64,000 nt of DNA, from the NCBI GenBank assembly GCA_005656395.1, contig SRSI01000048.1, positions 248,001 to 312,000 on the forward strand, given 5' to 3'. The notes beneath the pieces are model-generated. The model worked only from the letters and a program-made list of their open reading frames with translations. It was not told where the DNA came from and did not search any database. The position numbers were made by a program, and so were the translations under genes. This stretch comes from Strongyloides papillosus (taxonomy: Eukaryota > Nematoda > Chromadorea > Rhabditida > Strongyloididae). Below, piece after piece: positions 37,844-53,400 of this stretch (the stretch's first letter is position 1; each line of letters starts with the position of its first letter).

Positions 37844-40800
37844 ATGGTCTTCGAAAGTATTGTTGCTGATTTGCTCAACAGATTTTTGGGTGATTTTGTT
37901 GACAACTTAGATGCCAGTCAATTAAATATTGGTATTTGGGGAGGTAAGTCTATTTTTCATCATCATATATTCAACTATGAAATTTATATTTTAAGGTGAT
38001 GTAAAGTTGAAAGATTTGGATGTGAAAGAATCAGCTTTAGATGACTTGGATCTACCTGTAAAATTAAAATTCGGCTACTTATCTACTTTAGTTTTAAAAA
38101 TACCATGGAAAAATTTATATACAGAACCTGTTATCGCTGACATCGAAGGTTTACATTTAATTGTTGTTCCCTCCAAAGGGATTGTTTATAATTCTGAAAA
38201 GACGGAGAAAAATTTAATGGAGACTAAGAAAAAAACTCTTGAACGCCTAGAAGATGCAAGAAAAGAAAAAAGAAAGCCAAAAGACCCGGCTGCCGATTCA
38301 TTCAGTGAAAAGATGGTCGCACAAATCATAAAAAATCTTCAAGTAAAAATAAGAAATATCCATGTCAGATACGAAGATAAATATACCAATCGACAAAAAC
38401 CTTTTGCTGCTGGTATAACCTTGGAAGCTTTGGATTTTATAACAACAGATGAAAATTGGAAGGCAACTATCCACAAAGATGTTGTTAAGATTGTACACAA
38501 ATTGATATCTATGAACAATCTTTCTGTGTACTGGAACTCTAACACGCGTCTTATTTCTGATTTAACTTCAAAAGAAGATATTAAACGTGAAATGCACAAT
38601 GGCATCACAACACAAACTCATAGATTGAAAGACTTCAAGTTCATATTGGAGCCTATAAATTTAGAAGCTAAATTAGCTATGAATCAAAAACCTGAATCAG
38701 ATGGATTCAATTGGACTGTACCAAAAATTGATCTGAAAGCTAGCATGGATCAACTTGCTTTGGCTATTGCAAAGCTTCAGTATCAAGATATCTTACTGTT
38801 CCTTGAGGGACAGGAAAGATTCAATTTATCAGCAAAATATGTTAAATACAGGCCTGATTTAGTTGAGTACAAGGGTCATTATAAAGTTTGGTGGAAATTT
38901 GCGTACAATTGTATTCTCGAGGAAAACATTAGGAGGAGGAAAAAGAATTGGTCGTGGGATCGAATGAAGAAACATCGTAAATTATTTAAGGATTATCGTT
39001 TAGCATGGATTCACAATCAAACTGAGGCAAATCTTTCTCCTGCTGATAAGGAAATTATTGAGAAAGCCGAGAAAGATTTAGATGTATTTAATTTAAATAT
39101 TGCTCGTCAACAGGCTGAAATGGAAATTGATAGACTTGGTTTGAAAAGAACAGAAGATCAACCAAAAGGTTGGGTTAGTTGGGCATCATCATGGTGGGGA
39201 AGTGGTAATGGATCCACTTCAGATTCAACTAAATCAACAGGAAATATTGCTAAACAATTCGAACAAGCAATGACTCCAGAAGAGAAAGCTAAATTATTCG
39301 AGGCCATTGATTATCAAGAAAATACTCCGCCAACAAATTATCCAAAGCATTACGTTGAGAATGTAGTCAATTTTAATTTGAAGGAGTTGAAAGTTATGGT
39401 TGAAAATGCACTGGAATTGAAGTTTAGTGATTTGAATGTTAATTTAGATCAAAGACCATCTGCACGTGCAATTCATTTAAGTAGTGCCATCAAAACAGTT
39501 ACCATGACTGGTTGTGGTATACCAATGATGTCAGTGACTGATGAAAAGATGAATTGGTTAACAATGGAAGTCGAGACTAATCCTTTGGATGGAAGTTTCG
39601 ATCAAAGTGTTTTCCTTCAAATCGCACCTATCATGCTGAAATATCATGCACCAGCTATCAATACTGCCATTGATGTTTTCAAACCTCCTGAATCTGTCAA
39701 ATTAAATCAACTTACGGCAGCTGCAATGGCAAGTTATGAAGATGTCAAAGCACGTTCTGTGACAGGTTTATCTCATGCTGTAGATCAAAAGTCCAAACTT
39801 AAAATTGATATTAGACTTCATCCTGCAACTATTGTCATCTCTGAAACAGGTGTTTTCAATGAAAACAAACCAACTTTAGTTGCTGATTTGGGTATGTTGA
39901 CCTTGCAAACAACAGATGAAACGCATGGTGCTTACGATAACGTTAGGGATGAGAAACTAAGAAAGCTGATGATAAAGGCATACGATAAATTCCACATGAG
40001 ACTTTCTAACGTCCAAATAATTCTTGCTGAAAATTTCAGTAAATGTATGGAAAATAGAAGTGGTGAATTAACCAAATATCATGTTCTTGAACCTACAGGT
40101 CTTGATATCAAAATTCATAAAAGTTCCATAGATGATTTACAAATCGCCAAAATAAAGATGTTTGGTAATTTACCTGATTTCAAAATAAGAATATCAGACA
40201 ATCGATTGCTAATGTTGATGGGACTCATTTTCTCCATTCCGACACCGCCTCCAGATCCAGTTACAGAAAGTGAATTGGAAATGATTGAAGCTTCACTAAG
40301 GCCAAAATTGAAGGATCGTGCCAAAATTAAGGCTATTATGGATGTACAAGAAGTTGAGACAATCAAGGATGAGAAAGTTGATCAAACACAGGATGATGAA
40401 GATGCGAAGAGACAGAAAATGTTAGATCTCCAACAAGTCCAAGTTGATATAAACTTGAAACTTAACGAAGTAGCTTTTATCTTACTGAAGGACGATGAGG
40501 AAATTTTGAACGCTTCCATTCGTCGATTTGTTTGTGATCTAAAAATGCGAACTTTTGATATTAAAGTTCAGTTGCAACTCGGAGACATAGTTGTAATGCA
40601 ACCTCAATTCAAGTCTTTAGATGGTAGAAGATCAATCTTGTACTTAATTGACAATCAATTGGATATTGACGAGTATCTTATTACAATGAAGTTTGTTCAA
40701 GCAAATCCAGAAAGTCCATTTTTTGAGAAGGACTATAAATCTACACTGCAGGCAATAACATTTGATTTTAAATCGCTTAACTTATCTCTTAATCAGCAAG

Positions 40801-43800
40801 CTTTAGTTTCTTTGAAGCTATTTGGAGAACAACTTCAAAAGCGTATAGAGAATGTGCAGGCTGCAAAGGATGGTGTTAAGCCCGAAGTACGTGAGTCAAC
40901 GAAAAGAAAAATCAGTACATCTAGTGTTCAGTCAATCTCAAAAGTCATGGTTGGTCAAACTAAATCAGCGAAAAGAGAGAAAAGACCATTAAAGAAGGAT
41001 AAGAAAAATGATGTTGATGAGACAAAGATAATTCAAATGTCATTGCGCGCAAACTTCAATTCATTAGCTTTGCTTATCGGAACTGAAAAAGATGGTCTAT
41101 TGACAGATGCAGTCATCAAGTCAGTCCGTTGTAATGTTGAAATGACAACCAAAAAAATGAAGGTGTTTGCTGCATTAAAAGAAATTGCCATGAATGATTA
41201 CCATCCAAAATCAATACATCGTCGTCTTCTTCAAGTTGATGGAGATCACGAAATGTTTACAATGTATTTTACACAATACAATCGCACTGAAAAAGAAAAA
41301 GCTCACATGTATATAGATGATGTTGATATGGATGTAAAAATAAATTTCGCCCAGATGAAATTTATTTTCCTTAACGCGTGGGTTAGTAGAATGTTAAATT
41401 GGATTGTGCCATTCCAGGCTGAAGCACAAAGTGCTGCTATTGCTGCAAAGGCAAAAGCTTCCGAGAAGGCAACACAAGCTGCTCAGAATGTCAAACAAAT
41501 TATGGAACAATCGCCACCTAAGATTAAAATGGATATCGAATTAGGAGCTCCAACTATTATTGTGCCAAAAATATCTCATTCGTATGAAGCTATGTTCATT
41601 AATTTTGGTAAACTTAAGATTTCAAATGGCTTCTTCAATGGCGTTGGAGAGGAAAGATCTATCATAGACAACATGGAAATATCTTTATCGGATACTTCTA
41701 TTTTTGGCGGTGAACTTAAGAAAGATAATAGCAATACACCATTCAAATGCGAGATTTTGAAACCTGTTACTTTCACATTGAATGTTAAAAGGAATCTTTG
41801 TTATAGTTGGTATAAGGAATTCCCTGAGATTATGATTGAAGCAACAATGCCTGAACTTGATGTTAGCATGTCACAGGGTGATTATGTCAATATTATGCAT
41901 ACTTTAAGTGGAAATTTGGCTGAGGGTGAAATTCTTCCTGAGGAGGGAACCGCATTGCCATCTCCTGTGGAAGATAAGAATATTCAACTTCAATTGAATA
42001 AGACTGCAAAAGGTGAAGTTAAAGAGAAGTTAACAACCATTGCTGAGGAGGAACAACCAAAGAAAGTCTTGAGTAAAATGCCAAGATTAATATTCTCATT
42101 CAAGATTGGAATTATTAGAGCTGGCTTATATAGAGGAAATTCATTACCTGAAAATTTGAATCAAATTGCTAGTAACAATGAGTCTTTGACGGTTCCAAGA
42201 GATTCATCAAGGGCATTCGCAGCAATGTCCATTCATGGGACTAAATTATCTGGCTTAATGAATGAAGATGGTTCAATGGCTGCTGAGATAATCATTAAAT
42301 CATTTACCATGAATGATGAAAGAAAAGATGCCACAAAAATTAAGAGGTTACTTGATAAGAAAGTTAGTGAAACAGCATCAACAAGAGATTTACCTTTTGC
42401 TCACATTAACTACAAGAAGGATGCATCAAACAACATGATTGCTGATGTTATAACTTCATCATTTTTCATATGTCTGTCACCAGAATTTTTGGCTCTTTTA
42501 TCATCTTTCTTTATTGTTCCTCCATTTAAGGAGGCTGAAGATTTGCAAAAAATTAGAGAACAAGTGAATGCTACAAAGTTAACTAATGTTCCACCTGTTA
42601 CTAATGAGGTAACTGCATTGTCATCAACTCAAAGAAAGTCTGAAATACCAGAACCTGTTAAACCAGTTACTGGTTCAATGACAATACGATGTGATATCCG
42701 TGAAATGGAAGTAATTTTAATTGAAAAACCATTAGATCCGGAAAATTCTCAAGCATTAATACTAAGTTTCAATTGTAAATTGGATGCAGATCACAAAGAA
42801 GACACACAATATGTCAGTGGTGGTGTTCGTGATCTACAAATTGTCAGTACATATTATGCTGATGAAAAGAAACATTTATGTCACTATCCAGTTCTTCAAC
42901 CACTAAATATTAACTTGAAAGGAAGTATTAATGACTTAACTAAGGATACTGAACTTAATGTTGATGTTGAAGATGTCATCTTGAGAATATCACCTTCAAT
43001 TATACGCCTTTTGTCTGCTGTTAGTCAGGAGTATACTAAAAATCAAGTTGCACAGGCAACTGAAAATAAAAGAGTTACTGGTTTAGTTGCATACCCTAAC
43101 TTTTGGAATCCAAAACCATTTGATAAGAAAAATTACCATTGGTTTATATCCGAAGCTGTTGAGTGTTCTGAGTATTTCGATGATGAGGTCAAAAAAGCTA
43201 AGACATTGATAAGACCAATTGAAAAATTAGGGTTCACTATGCCTAAACTTCTTGTTACTATGGAATCTGGTACAGAAAAGGCTACTCAACCATTAATTAA
43301 GTTTGAATCAACAATGAATGCCCTTGCTTTCGATTGGTCATCATTACTTGCAGTTGATGCTAGCTTAACAATACAAATGAGTTATTACAATGAATCTTTA
43401 AGTATTTGGGAACCTATTATTGAACCAGTTGTAAACAAAGATGGTTCCATTGGACCATGGACATTAAGATGTAATATTGAAAGTTTCCAAACAACTTCCA
43501 ATGCAGCTGTCATTGATGGCGAGACAGAAGCAGATGCAGAAAAAAGGAGAAAGACACCAAAACAAAGAATAAAAATTCAATCAAAAGATTATTTAAATGT
43601 CACAGTAACAAAAAGTTGTATCTTACTATTATACAGACTTTCCGAAGCATTTGAAAAAGCTGCTAAACAAGCCACACCACCACAATCACGCGAATTCCCA
43701 GGAACAAGTCCATATCTTATTATCAATGAAACTGGTTTAGTCATTAAAGTGGCAAACTCTGATTCTTTAAAAGTTTCTGACAACAATAGCGATATTGATG

Positions 43801-46800
43801 TTCCACATAGTGAACCAATTGATTTAGAAGTTATTGGATGGGAAAGTAGTACAGGTTTAATGTTGGAGGATGACGATAGATCGGCCGATTTACGTTTAAA
43901 ATTACTTGGAACAGAAAGAGAAATATCTGTATTAAGAGCTGAATCTCGTGTTATACCACTTGGTAAAACATCTGAAGGTGGTAGATTATGGAATATGCTT
44001 GTTGATACTGTTGCTCAAAATAACAGGAAAATTATATACCTAAGATCACTTGTGAAATTTGTTAATCACATGGATACACCATTCGAAATACTATCACAAA
44101 GAGATAATCATCTTGATACATGTGGAGTTGCTGCAAGAAATAGTGAGCCAATGATTGTACCTATTGCATATTTGTATACAGTTACCGGAGAATTCTTCTT
44201 ACGTCCTGTTGGCAGCGATTATGATGTCAGTGCTGAATCAATTAGTTGGTATGACTTCAAGACGGATAACAGAGCATGGATACGCTGCGAACATTCATCT
44301 ATGCCAAATAATGCATTGTTTGCTGAACTTGTCGTTTTACCGACAGCTGTCTTCCCAGAAAAGGGTGATTTAAGAAGTGACATTGCTTATACAGTTCATA
44401 TTTTCCCTATTTTAACTGTAAAGAATTTACTTCCATTCCCCATAACAATTAAAGATAACCACACAACTTTATTAGAAGGTGGTGCTGAAAAAAATATGAA
44501 TATTTATGAGGGAAGTACTTTTAATGTATCTTTTGATTATGGTGGTGAAACTTATGAAGCTGAGTATACTTTTGAGCATCCAACTGAAATTGAAAAAGTT
44601 TTATACTTTGTTGGTAAAAAGAATCCTTCATTGGAAATGGTTAGTTTCCTCTTTTTTATTTTCATTATATATTTTATAGTACATTGGATTACATTTTGGA
44701 AAAGAACATCACAGACAAGAAGTTTCCATTTACGCACCATATTGGATTGTAAATAAAACTGGCAAGACAATAAGTTATGTGGTATGTTTTTAATTAAAAG
44801 GGAAATATATTTTATTTTTAATAATTTCTAAATCCCAACTTAGCATAAGTGTTATATATTTATTTATATATATCCTATCATTTTTAACACCTTTTTTTTC
44901 TATTATTATTTTGTTTTGTAACCCTTGGTGCTGATTTCTTTTTAAATGTCATTTTTCAGGATACCTCTACTAATGTAACTACTAAGATTTGTTGTTTCAC
45001 ACGTAATAAACATAAGGATAGGAAAAGATCTTCATCAGTGTCACAGGTGGGGCCTATATTTACATCAATTAATTTTGAGAGTACCGAATTTTTATCCACT
45101 CTTATCCTTTAATTTTTGCTTGCTTATCTTTTCTAATGCCCTTTTTTTCTAGCTTTACTACTTAAACTACTTTTTACCTTTTATTAATACTAATTTTATC
45201 ATTATATTTTTAGTTATCTCAATCCATTGAACATAAACCATCAATGAACCCTGTTATCCTGTCCTATCCAACTTCTGATCCATCAATGAAGTCAAAGGTT
45301 AAATTTGCTGTGGAAGATTCAAATTTCTCTAACGAATTTCCAATTACCAATGCCGGTACAACATCTAGAATTATGTGTACTGACGATAATGGTAGAAAGT
45401 ATGATGTTACATTGGAAATTGTTCTTAGTAACAATGGATTAACAAAAATTGTAACATTTTCACCATTCTTCCTACTTTATAATGACAGTCTTGTTGATAT
45501 GGAAGTTCGTGAACCTGAATTTGATGAATGGATAAATGTACCAGCAGAATCATGTACAGGACTATGGCCACGACAAACAGCTAAGAGAATGATACTAAAT
45601 GCTAGGTATGCTAAAACAAATGAACAATCCATTGCTTTTCCATTTACCGAAACATTTGAATCATTCTGTCGTATTAATAATGATTATCTTGGCATGTATG
45701 TTACATGTTCAGTTACAGAATCATCATCAGTTGTCCATATAGAACCATATCAAATTGGAATGGCTCCAATTGTTTTGATGAATGCTACACCTAAACCAGT
45801 AACATTTAAACAAAAAGGTACACAAGATGTATATGAATTAAAACCAAATAATATGAAACCATTTACATGGTGTGATGTTTTATCTAATGAACGCCTTCTT
45901 GAATGGACTAATGGAGAGTACTCTGCATATAATGATTTACATAAGAACGACTATAGAAGTTATATGGCCTCAAAAGAAAGGAGATGTTTCTATTGGGTAT
46001 CATTTTTGAATGGAAGACAGAGAATACTTCTATTTACTGATGATCTTGAGGTTGCTGAGAAGGCAATTCAAAAAAATACTAACGATAAAATGGATATGGA
46101 AATGGAATTTACGTTACATGGTATGGGTATATCATTAGTTAATAATATACTTGGACAAGAATTAATATATATGTCAATAAAACATTCAAAAACTATCTGG
46201 GAACGTGAATATAAAAATAGATATAAATGTTTCCCACAAGGAACTATTGATGCATTAGAAGAAGCTCATATAAAGTGGTTAGAAAAAGAAAAACCACCAG
46301 AAGATTTTAATTACAATGGTGAAGTATTTAACTTCGGTAAAATGTTATGTAAGAAAAAAGGAAAAGAATTCAAAGTTGTAAGACATTTTAAACCTGGTAT
46401 TTACATTAGAATATCTTCAAATAACGTTAGGAAAAACATTACTTTCCAAGTATTTTCGGTTCAAATTGACAACCATCTTGAAGCATGCACATTCCCACTT
46501 GTTTTGAATGTTGTACCACCACCCAAATCTATTGTTAAGAATTCAGAGCCCAAACCATTTATTGATCTTGCTATTTATCAACAACAACCTGAAGGTTCTC
46601 CTATTGTTCAATATCAATATTTTGCTCTCCTCTTACAAGAATTTTCTGTTCAAGCTGATATGGGATTATTAGCAGCCATGTTAGATTTCGTTAATGCAAG
46701 TGCAGCTAATAAAAAATATACAAAAGAATTGTACCAAAAAGACATTGAGTATACACAAATTAAACTTTCTGATAAAGCTGTTTCAACAGCAGCAAGTGTT

Positions 46801-48054
46801 CAAAAATGTCTCTTTGATGATTTTAGTTTCTCACCACTTATGATACATCTAAGTTTTACTTTAAATAATCTAAGTCCAAGTGTTGATGAAGATCAGAAAC
46901 AAGCTGCTAATTCACAATTAGAAGTTTTGAATGTTCTTCTTAAATCAGTTGGTGCATCTATAACAAATATTGCTAATATTCAAGATGTTGTTTTGAAATT
47001 AGCTAGTTTTGAGAGAAAGAATGCATTTATGGACTTTGGTAAATTATCAAGTGAGATTCAAAGTCATTATATGTCACAAGCATTGAAACAATTCTATGTA
47101 TTGGTTCTTGGTTTAGATATAATCGGTAATCCATTTGGTTTGGTTAGAGATTTATCTTCTGGTGTTGAAGATTTATTCTACCAACCAATCACTGGTTTTG
47201 TACAGGGACCAGAAGAATTTGCCGAAGGTATTGCTATTGGAGTTTCGAGTGCCTTTAGTCATACAATTGGTGGTGTATCTGGTGCTGCTAGTAGAATAAC
47301 AGGAACACTAGGAAAGGGTGTTGCAGCATTGACAATGGATGAAGATTATCAAAGAAAACGACAAGAAGAGTTGAATAGAAGACCACAAACATTCGGTCAA
47401 GGTATGGCTAGGGGTGTCAAAGGTTTTGGTGCTGGTATTATTGATGGTATTACTGGTGTAGCAACCAAACCAATAGAAGGAGCCAAGGAAGGTGGATTAG
47501 GAGGTTTTGCAAAAGGTGTTGGTATTGGACTTGTAGGTGTTGTTACAAGACCAATTTCTGGAACAGTAGACATGGCTAGTGGTACATTAAATGCAATTAA
47601 AGTTTGTACATCTGGAAATCAATTTGTTGAAGCAGCAAGACCAATGAGATATATTCATAAGGATAAAGTTGTAAGACCATATAATCATTATGAAGCAAAA
47701 GGATATAAATTCTTCAGACAAGCCGAGGAAGGAAGTTACATTGAAACAGATACATTTATTATTCATGGAGTTCTTACTGATAAAAATATATTAATTGTTA
47801 CAGATAAGAGATTGTTTATTGTCAATAAACATTGTGTAACAGGAGCTTTAAACACCCAATGGGAAATGCTATATAATGATATCACAGAACCACAACAAGT
47901 TAACTTATCTATACGAATAATACCAAAAGTTCAGAAGAAAGGATTCTTAGGTTTAGGTAAAGTCAAACCAAAAGACATTGAAATGTCACGTGAAGATGAT
48001 GTTAAACTTGTTTATCAAAAACTTCTCAAAGCATATAACATTTACAATTCATAA
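37844..48054 (+). CDS. vps-13: VPS13 bridge-like lipid transfer protein
   Basis: Five exons, 37844-37943, 37996-44639, 44680-44781, 44960-45046 and 45214-48054, all in phase, encode 3257 residues (human VPS13A is about 3174). The N-terminus [36 protein letters not shown] is the conserved chorein domain that opens the lipid groove. A long RBG/beta-groove region follows, then the VAB-type repeats (exons 2-5), then the ATG2_C-like segment with [28 protein letters not shown] and [17 protein letters not shown], and a C-terminal PH-like domain. It transfers phospholipids between ER and partner organelles at contact sites. Small exons 3 and 4 encode a variable loop ([19 protein letters not shown]) before a conserved [11 protein letters not shown]. 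Confidence 0.96.
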
Positions 48055-48405
48055 TTATAATGAGGATGTTGTTTTTTTAACTGGTGGTAAAAATGACAAC
48101 GAAAAGAAATATTTAATGTTACACTGGTGATAAGTTTTCTTATTATTACCTAGATTATTATTTTTGTTCTAAATATATTTTAATAACGAAAGGCTAATAT
48201 TTTTTGTTAATCTTTGTATTCATATTCTATAGTATTTTTAAATCTTTCTTTAAAAATTTTACCTATAATAAACATGTCAATCATCTATTGATAAAATATT
48301 TTTTTTATAATAGATTATACATTCTTAATACAATTAAAGATTAATTTTGACTCTTTCAAAATAATTATTATAACTATTAAGAAATGGAAAATTAATACGA
48401 GGAAT
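48055..48405. other. Convergent 3' spacer
   Basis: 351 bp between the stop codons of vps-13 and ferritin; poly(A)-signal-like words only. Confidence 0.5.
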
Positions 48406-49033
48406 TTAAGAGAATTCTTCCATTATTTCCTTGTCAAAGAAGTCTTCACCAAGACCAGTTCCAAGTCTCTTTAATTTGGTGATAAATCTTCCGATTTGTT
48501 CAATTGAATCAGCTTGTTCTTCAAGGTATTTATCCTCCAAAAGAGTACAAAAATCAATGTCTCTATTTTCAGAGGCAAGTTCGTGAAGTCTTAGTAAGCC
48601 TTCATTGTTACCTTTCTCCAAATCCAATGCAAATTGGAAAGCCTCAACAAGAGAGGTAAATTCTTGTTTCTCTTCAGCATTGATATCCTTCAAAACAACT
48701 TTACCTCCACGTTTGTTTTGATAAGTGATGAATCCAGTGGCATGCTCTCTTTCTTCATCAGATTGCTTTAAGAACCATTTAGCAACATTCTCTAAGGCAA
48801 CCTCTGGTCTCATATAGTAAGAGGCCTGCAATAAAAAATGATTACATTTATAAAATGATTACAATTTAATGCAATAAAAGAGATGATAAAAGAAATTAAC
48901 TTACCAAAGTCAGGTAAGCATAGGAGGCTTTCAATTCATAATATATCTGATGGTTGATAGCATCCTCAACCTCACTGGCGAAGTTCTGTCTAATGAAGTT
49001 ATCAACTCCTTTGAAATTATGAGTAAATGACAT
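48406..49033 (-). CDS. ftn: Ferritin, H-type (ferroxidase-active)
   Basis: Exons 49033-48905 and 48825-48406, across a 79-bp intron, encode 182 residues. The ferroxidase ligands are present: Glu33 and Tyr40 in YELKASYAY, Glu67/68 and His71 in DEEREH, and later Glu and Gln in EAFQFALDLEKGNNE and EEQADSIEQI. The sequence NKRGGKVVL is typical of animal H-ferritin. There is no signal peptide, so it is the cytosolic form. The frame is open further upstream to an ATG at 49090, but a TTTTTCTTTGTAG acceptor ends a few bases before 49033, so the shorter start is right. I saw no stem-loop of iron-responsive-element type (CAGUGN loop) in the leader. Confidence 0.96.
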
Positions 49034-49102
49034 ATCACTACAAAGAAAAAATAAGTTAACTTCGGTAAAAAGAAATTTTAAAATTGTCATGGATTTCGAC
49101 TC

Positions 49103-49110
49103 TTTTTATA
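49103..49110 (-). promoter_or_regulatory. TATA box of ferritin gene
   Basis: On the minus strand TATAAAAA lies about 70 bp upstream of the ferritin ATG, just ahead of the sequence ending in the TTTGTAG acceptor. Confidence 0.5.
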
Positions 49111-50440
49111 CTATAAAAAATATCGAAAAAGATAGATAAAAGTATTAAGGAGGAGTTTCAAATAAAACGAAAGGAGAAAAAAATATATTTATATGTTTGA
49201 TGGAAATTAAATATATAATAATCACATCTTAATGATAATAGTATTTTATTTACATTAACATAATAAATAGTTGAAAAATATCTTCTCTAATTATTAATGA
49301 CATTTTAACAATACAAGGTTAAATGATAGTAAGACAAAGCAACTTTCTTATCATTTTTTTTTGCAAAATTGAAAATGTAATTAATTAAATATACTTTGTT
49401 GAAATAAAGTTTTATGATGCAATATTTTGATTATTGTTATTGCTTTTTTGATATGAAATAGATTATTTAAAAAACCTCTTTTCTTTCTTCAAAAATAGTT
49501 ATCTAATTGTTCTAGAAGTTTTCTACGCAATATATTATCCAATTTTAGAATTCTGGTTAATTGATAACAGTAATAAATTTAAATTTATGTTATTTACAAA
49601 AAATAGGTTGTTTAATTTCTTATCAGTTTGTAAAAGAAAAAAATTTGTTTTGATCATTCCATTTTCTTAATTTAAAAATGTAATCTTTAATTTAAATGTT
49701 TGAAAAATATTGTTCTCCACTAATCAAAATTTCTATTTTTATCTTTTTAATCAGTACAATTTTTTGCACTTTTAAAACGAACTAATTTTTGTAAAAAAAA
49801 CATCTTATCTATTTCTTTGATTATAAGTTTGTGTTATTTTAAGAAAATTTTTTTCTACCACAACCTTTTACTTGAAACATTCTTAGTGACGTTTTAAAAA
49901 TATAAAGTTTAATTATAGATGATAATTTCTAACATTTGGTATAAATAATTAGAAATATGAAGTTAATGATAAATATTTGAAAACACTCTTTGAAAAATGA
50001 ATTTAAAGTTATCAGGAAACGCTATTTAAGAATAACACATAATACACTAATGATAATAAATAATTTGCAATATAACAATAGGAGATCAAATGAGTGATGT
50101 GGAAGAAAAGCACTAAGCCTATCGATATTTGAATATTAGCACATATATAATTTTCAATATCATTATACTATATAAGTACTTGAAAATCATGCATTGGTCA
50201 GAACAAGTCAACAGATTTGTTGTAAGTTCATTATTTTTCACAATTCACTTTTTTAAACAACAAAAGATAAAAACTGTCACAAAAGTCTTGCGACGAATAT
50301 CTAATAATCATTTTTGGATAAAGTCATTGGTACCCGAACTGTTAAAAAAAATCCAACTCTCTCTCAATTAATTCTCCGTCACTCTTGTTACAAACAGATT
50401 TCTAAATTATTATTTATACTGTATATAGTTGGTGTTTGGG
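49111..50440. other. Divergent intergenic region
   Basis: 1.3 kb between the ferritin and dnc-1 starts. A 60-codon frame near 50189 (MHWSEQVNRFV followed by a GTAAGT donor) could be a leader exon, but its coding value is doubtful. Confidence 0.45.
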
Positions 50441-53400
50441 ATGAGTACATTCAAAGTGGGAGAAAAAGTTGAAACAGGTATGTTTTGTTTACCATGAAGT
50501 CACATAATGATCGAAATATTTCAGACAAAGGTAAAGGAAAAGTTGCCTTTTTCGGAGAGACACAATTTGCTCCTGGGACATGGGTAGGAATAATTTTGGA
50601 TGCAGAGAATGGTAAAAATAACGGAACGATAGAGGGTGTTAAATATTTCACATGCCCCGACAAGTATGGGATTTTTATGAAGCCAAGTCAAGTTAGAAGG
50701 GAAGGAGAGAGGAAATCATCAACAAGGGCTTCAATTGCCTCTTCCGCTAGACAAAGCAAAGCACCCAGCGCCAAGGTTTCTGTTAAAAATTCTCCCATTC
50801 CCACTCCTAGGAGCATGAGCCCCTCGAAGACTGTTAACAACTTGTCAAACACAAATGTACCATCAACAAGGAAATCATCAAATGGCGTCAAAAGTCCTAG
50901 GTCAAATTCTAAAGTTTCAAATAACACTACAAATACATCAACATCAAATAATGATTCTTTACAAAGTAGTGGTCAATCAAATGAGTCTTTTGAGATGGTC
51001 AAGGAAGAAAGTCTTACAGACTTTAAGAATAATTCTACTGAAGTGAGTAAAGCCTCGGAAATGATTGATGAATTGGATAAACCTGTAGAGATTTCACCTA
51101 TAACATATGTTCCACCACCAGATTTGGATGAAGGAAAGGAGATAGAATATTTGAGGTCAAAGAATGTTGATTTGGAGGAACAAGTGGAGGTGCTGAAAAC
51201 TAAAATTCGTGAATTCCGTCCTAAGATTCATGAGTTTGAACGTCTCAAGGTAACTGTTCATAAGTTTGAAGAGAACAAAAAGCAGATATTGGAACAGAAT
51301 TCACGTCTTAAGAGGGAACTTGAAGAGTGCAAGCATAAACTTGAGGATTCCTTGAGGAAAATAGAAGAAACCGAAACTCCTGATATTACCGATCTGAAAA
51401 CACGAATAGAGGAGTTATCTATTGACAAAGAGATAGCTGAAGAGGAGTGTGAAGTTACTAAAGTGGAGTTAGAATCATATAAGATTCAGTTTGCTGAAAA
51501 AGAGAAAGAATTAGCACTTTTAAAATCTGAAATGGAAAGAGCTGATCCTTCACCAAGCGGAAATAGTTTACAATTCTCTGCTCTACAAAGAGAAAATGAA
51601 AATCTATTAAAAGCTGTAAATATACTCCGTGATCACATAGCACAATGTAAAGTTGTTGAATCGGAAAATAAGAAAGCTATTGATGAACTAAAGCGAGATA
51701 TAGAAGATTATGAGGAGTTAACCGATAATCAGGAGGGTGAAATAGTTGAGTTGAAGAAAGTTATATCAGAGTACTCTGAGCAAATTGATGCTGCAGCCGG
51801 AGCAGACGTTGTTATTAGTAATTTAACAGAAAAAAACCTAGAGTTAGAGGATCAATTAAATGAGTTGAATGAAAAAATTTCGGAATTGGAAGACTTAAAT
51901 GAAATGAATGATGAATTACTTGAATGCGCCAAGGAAAATGAAATGGAATATATTAGACAAATTGATGAGAAGATTGGTGAAATGAATTTGCTAAGGAAGA
52001 CATTACGTATAAGAGAGGAGGAGATTGATAAATTCGAAGCTACAATCCAACAATTTAGGAGTAGGATTACTGATTTGAACATTGAGATTCAAAATAAAGA
52101 GGATGAGCTTTTGATAGAGAAGGAGAAACTCCAGGCAAAAGAAGCTAATGATGGTGTTCCTGTCTACGAATCAAATAAGGTTTTCTCAGAGTTGGTGGAT
52201 TTAGAATTATATCGCATTAATTGTGAGTATTCACAAATAACGTCAAGATTGCTAAAATTTTTCCTTCCTGATAATTTCTCAAAACCAGGAGGCGATAACG
52301 ATGCACTTCTACTGACTGTTACCCTACCACGTGTAGCAGCAAAATCTATGGCATTAAGTCAATTATTAGTTAAAAAATACCCTGCTGTACCTGGTGGTAT
52401 GAGAAGAGAACATGTAACAAGAAGTCACCGTGGTGAACAGTGGGGATTTGTTGCTAATGTCTGTTATATACTTTCAAATTTGAAAGTAGTAGCAAAGAAA
52501 TTTGAAGGAACCTTACAAAGCTGTTCTGTTGATAAGCTTGCTTCTATATGCCATCTTCAATCGGAGTTTGCTCACCACGAGAAAGTTCTAGACAGTTATT
52601 TTGAATTACTAAAACAGGACAGACTTGATGAAAATTCAACTATTGATCCACTATACCAAATTGTTCATCACTTTAACTATTCCTTTGAAGTTAATATGAG
52701 TATGGAAAGCTATGATAATAAGGAAATGTTAATCAATATCTGTATACAGCTAAGTAAAGGATTCGAATGGATAAATATTAATGGACAACGCATACTTTTC
52801 TATCTAGAAGTAAACTATCCTAGAGAAAATGATGTTATCCGATCATTTACAAAAATTACTGATACCTTGGCAGATGGTGAAAAACTTCTATTAAGAATAC
52901 AAAATAGTATTCCGGAAGATAAGGATATTTTAGTTAATAGTGAATTCATGGATTCTGTATATACAGTTATAACATCATTGGAGAAAGTTGCCAAGATATT
53001 TGTTAATACATGTAAGGCGGAAACATCAATGATGAATTCATTTAATGAATTTGATGGTCTTCGTATTGCTCAAATAGTAGAATGTATCCATAACTCTGTT
53101 GAAAAAATATCTGGCTCTATTGCGAGTGATAAGGCTTTCGAACACATACAAAGCTTCGTTGATACAATTGTTACTGGTTTAAGTAAAATTTCAAAAACTA
53201 TGGAAGAGGATAGTTTAGTTGTGGGAAGAATTGAAAAGAAACCATTTTCTGCCTTGTATGAGCGTGGTATTGCAAGAAAAAATGATTCACAGGAATTGGA
53301 GTCACTACGTTGGCAAGTTACCTCAAAAGATGAGCAGATACGTAAATTAAGTTATGCATTGAAGGAGAAAAAAGATTGTATAAGTAACTTGAAATTGAAA

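Noticed and set aside
50129..50371. 80-codon frame upstream of dnc-1
   Set aside because: It begins with TTG, is hydrophobic noise, and contains a GTAAGT donor; at most a leader exon.
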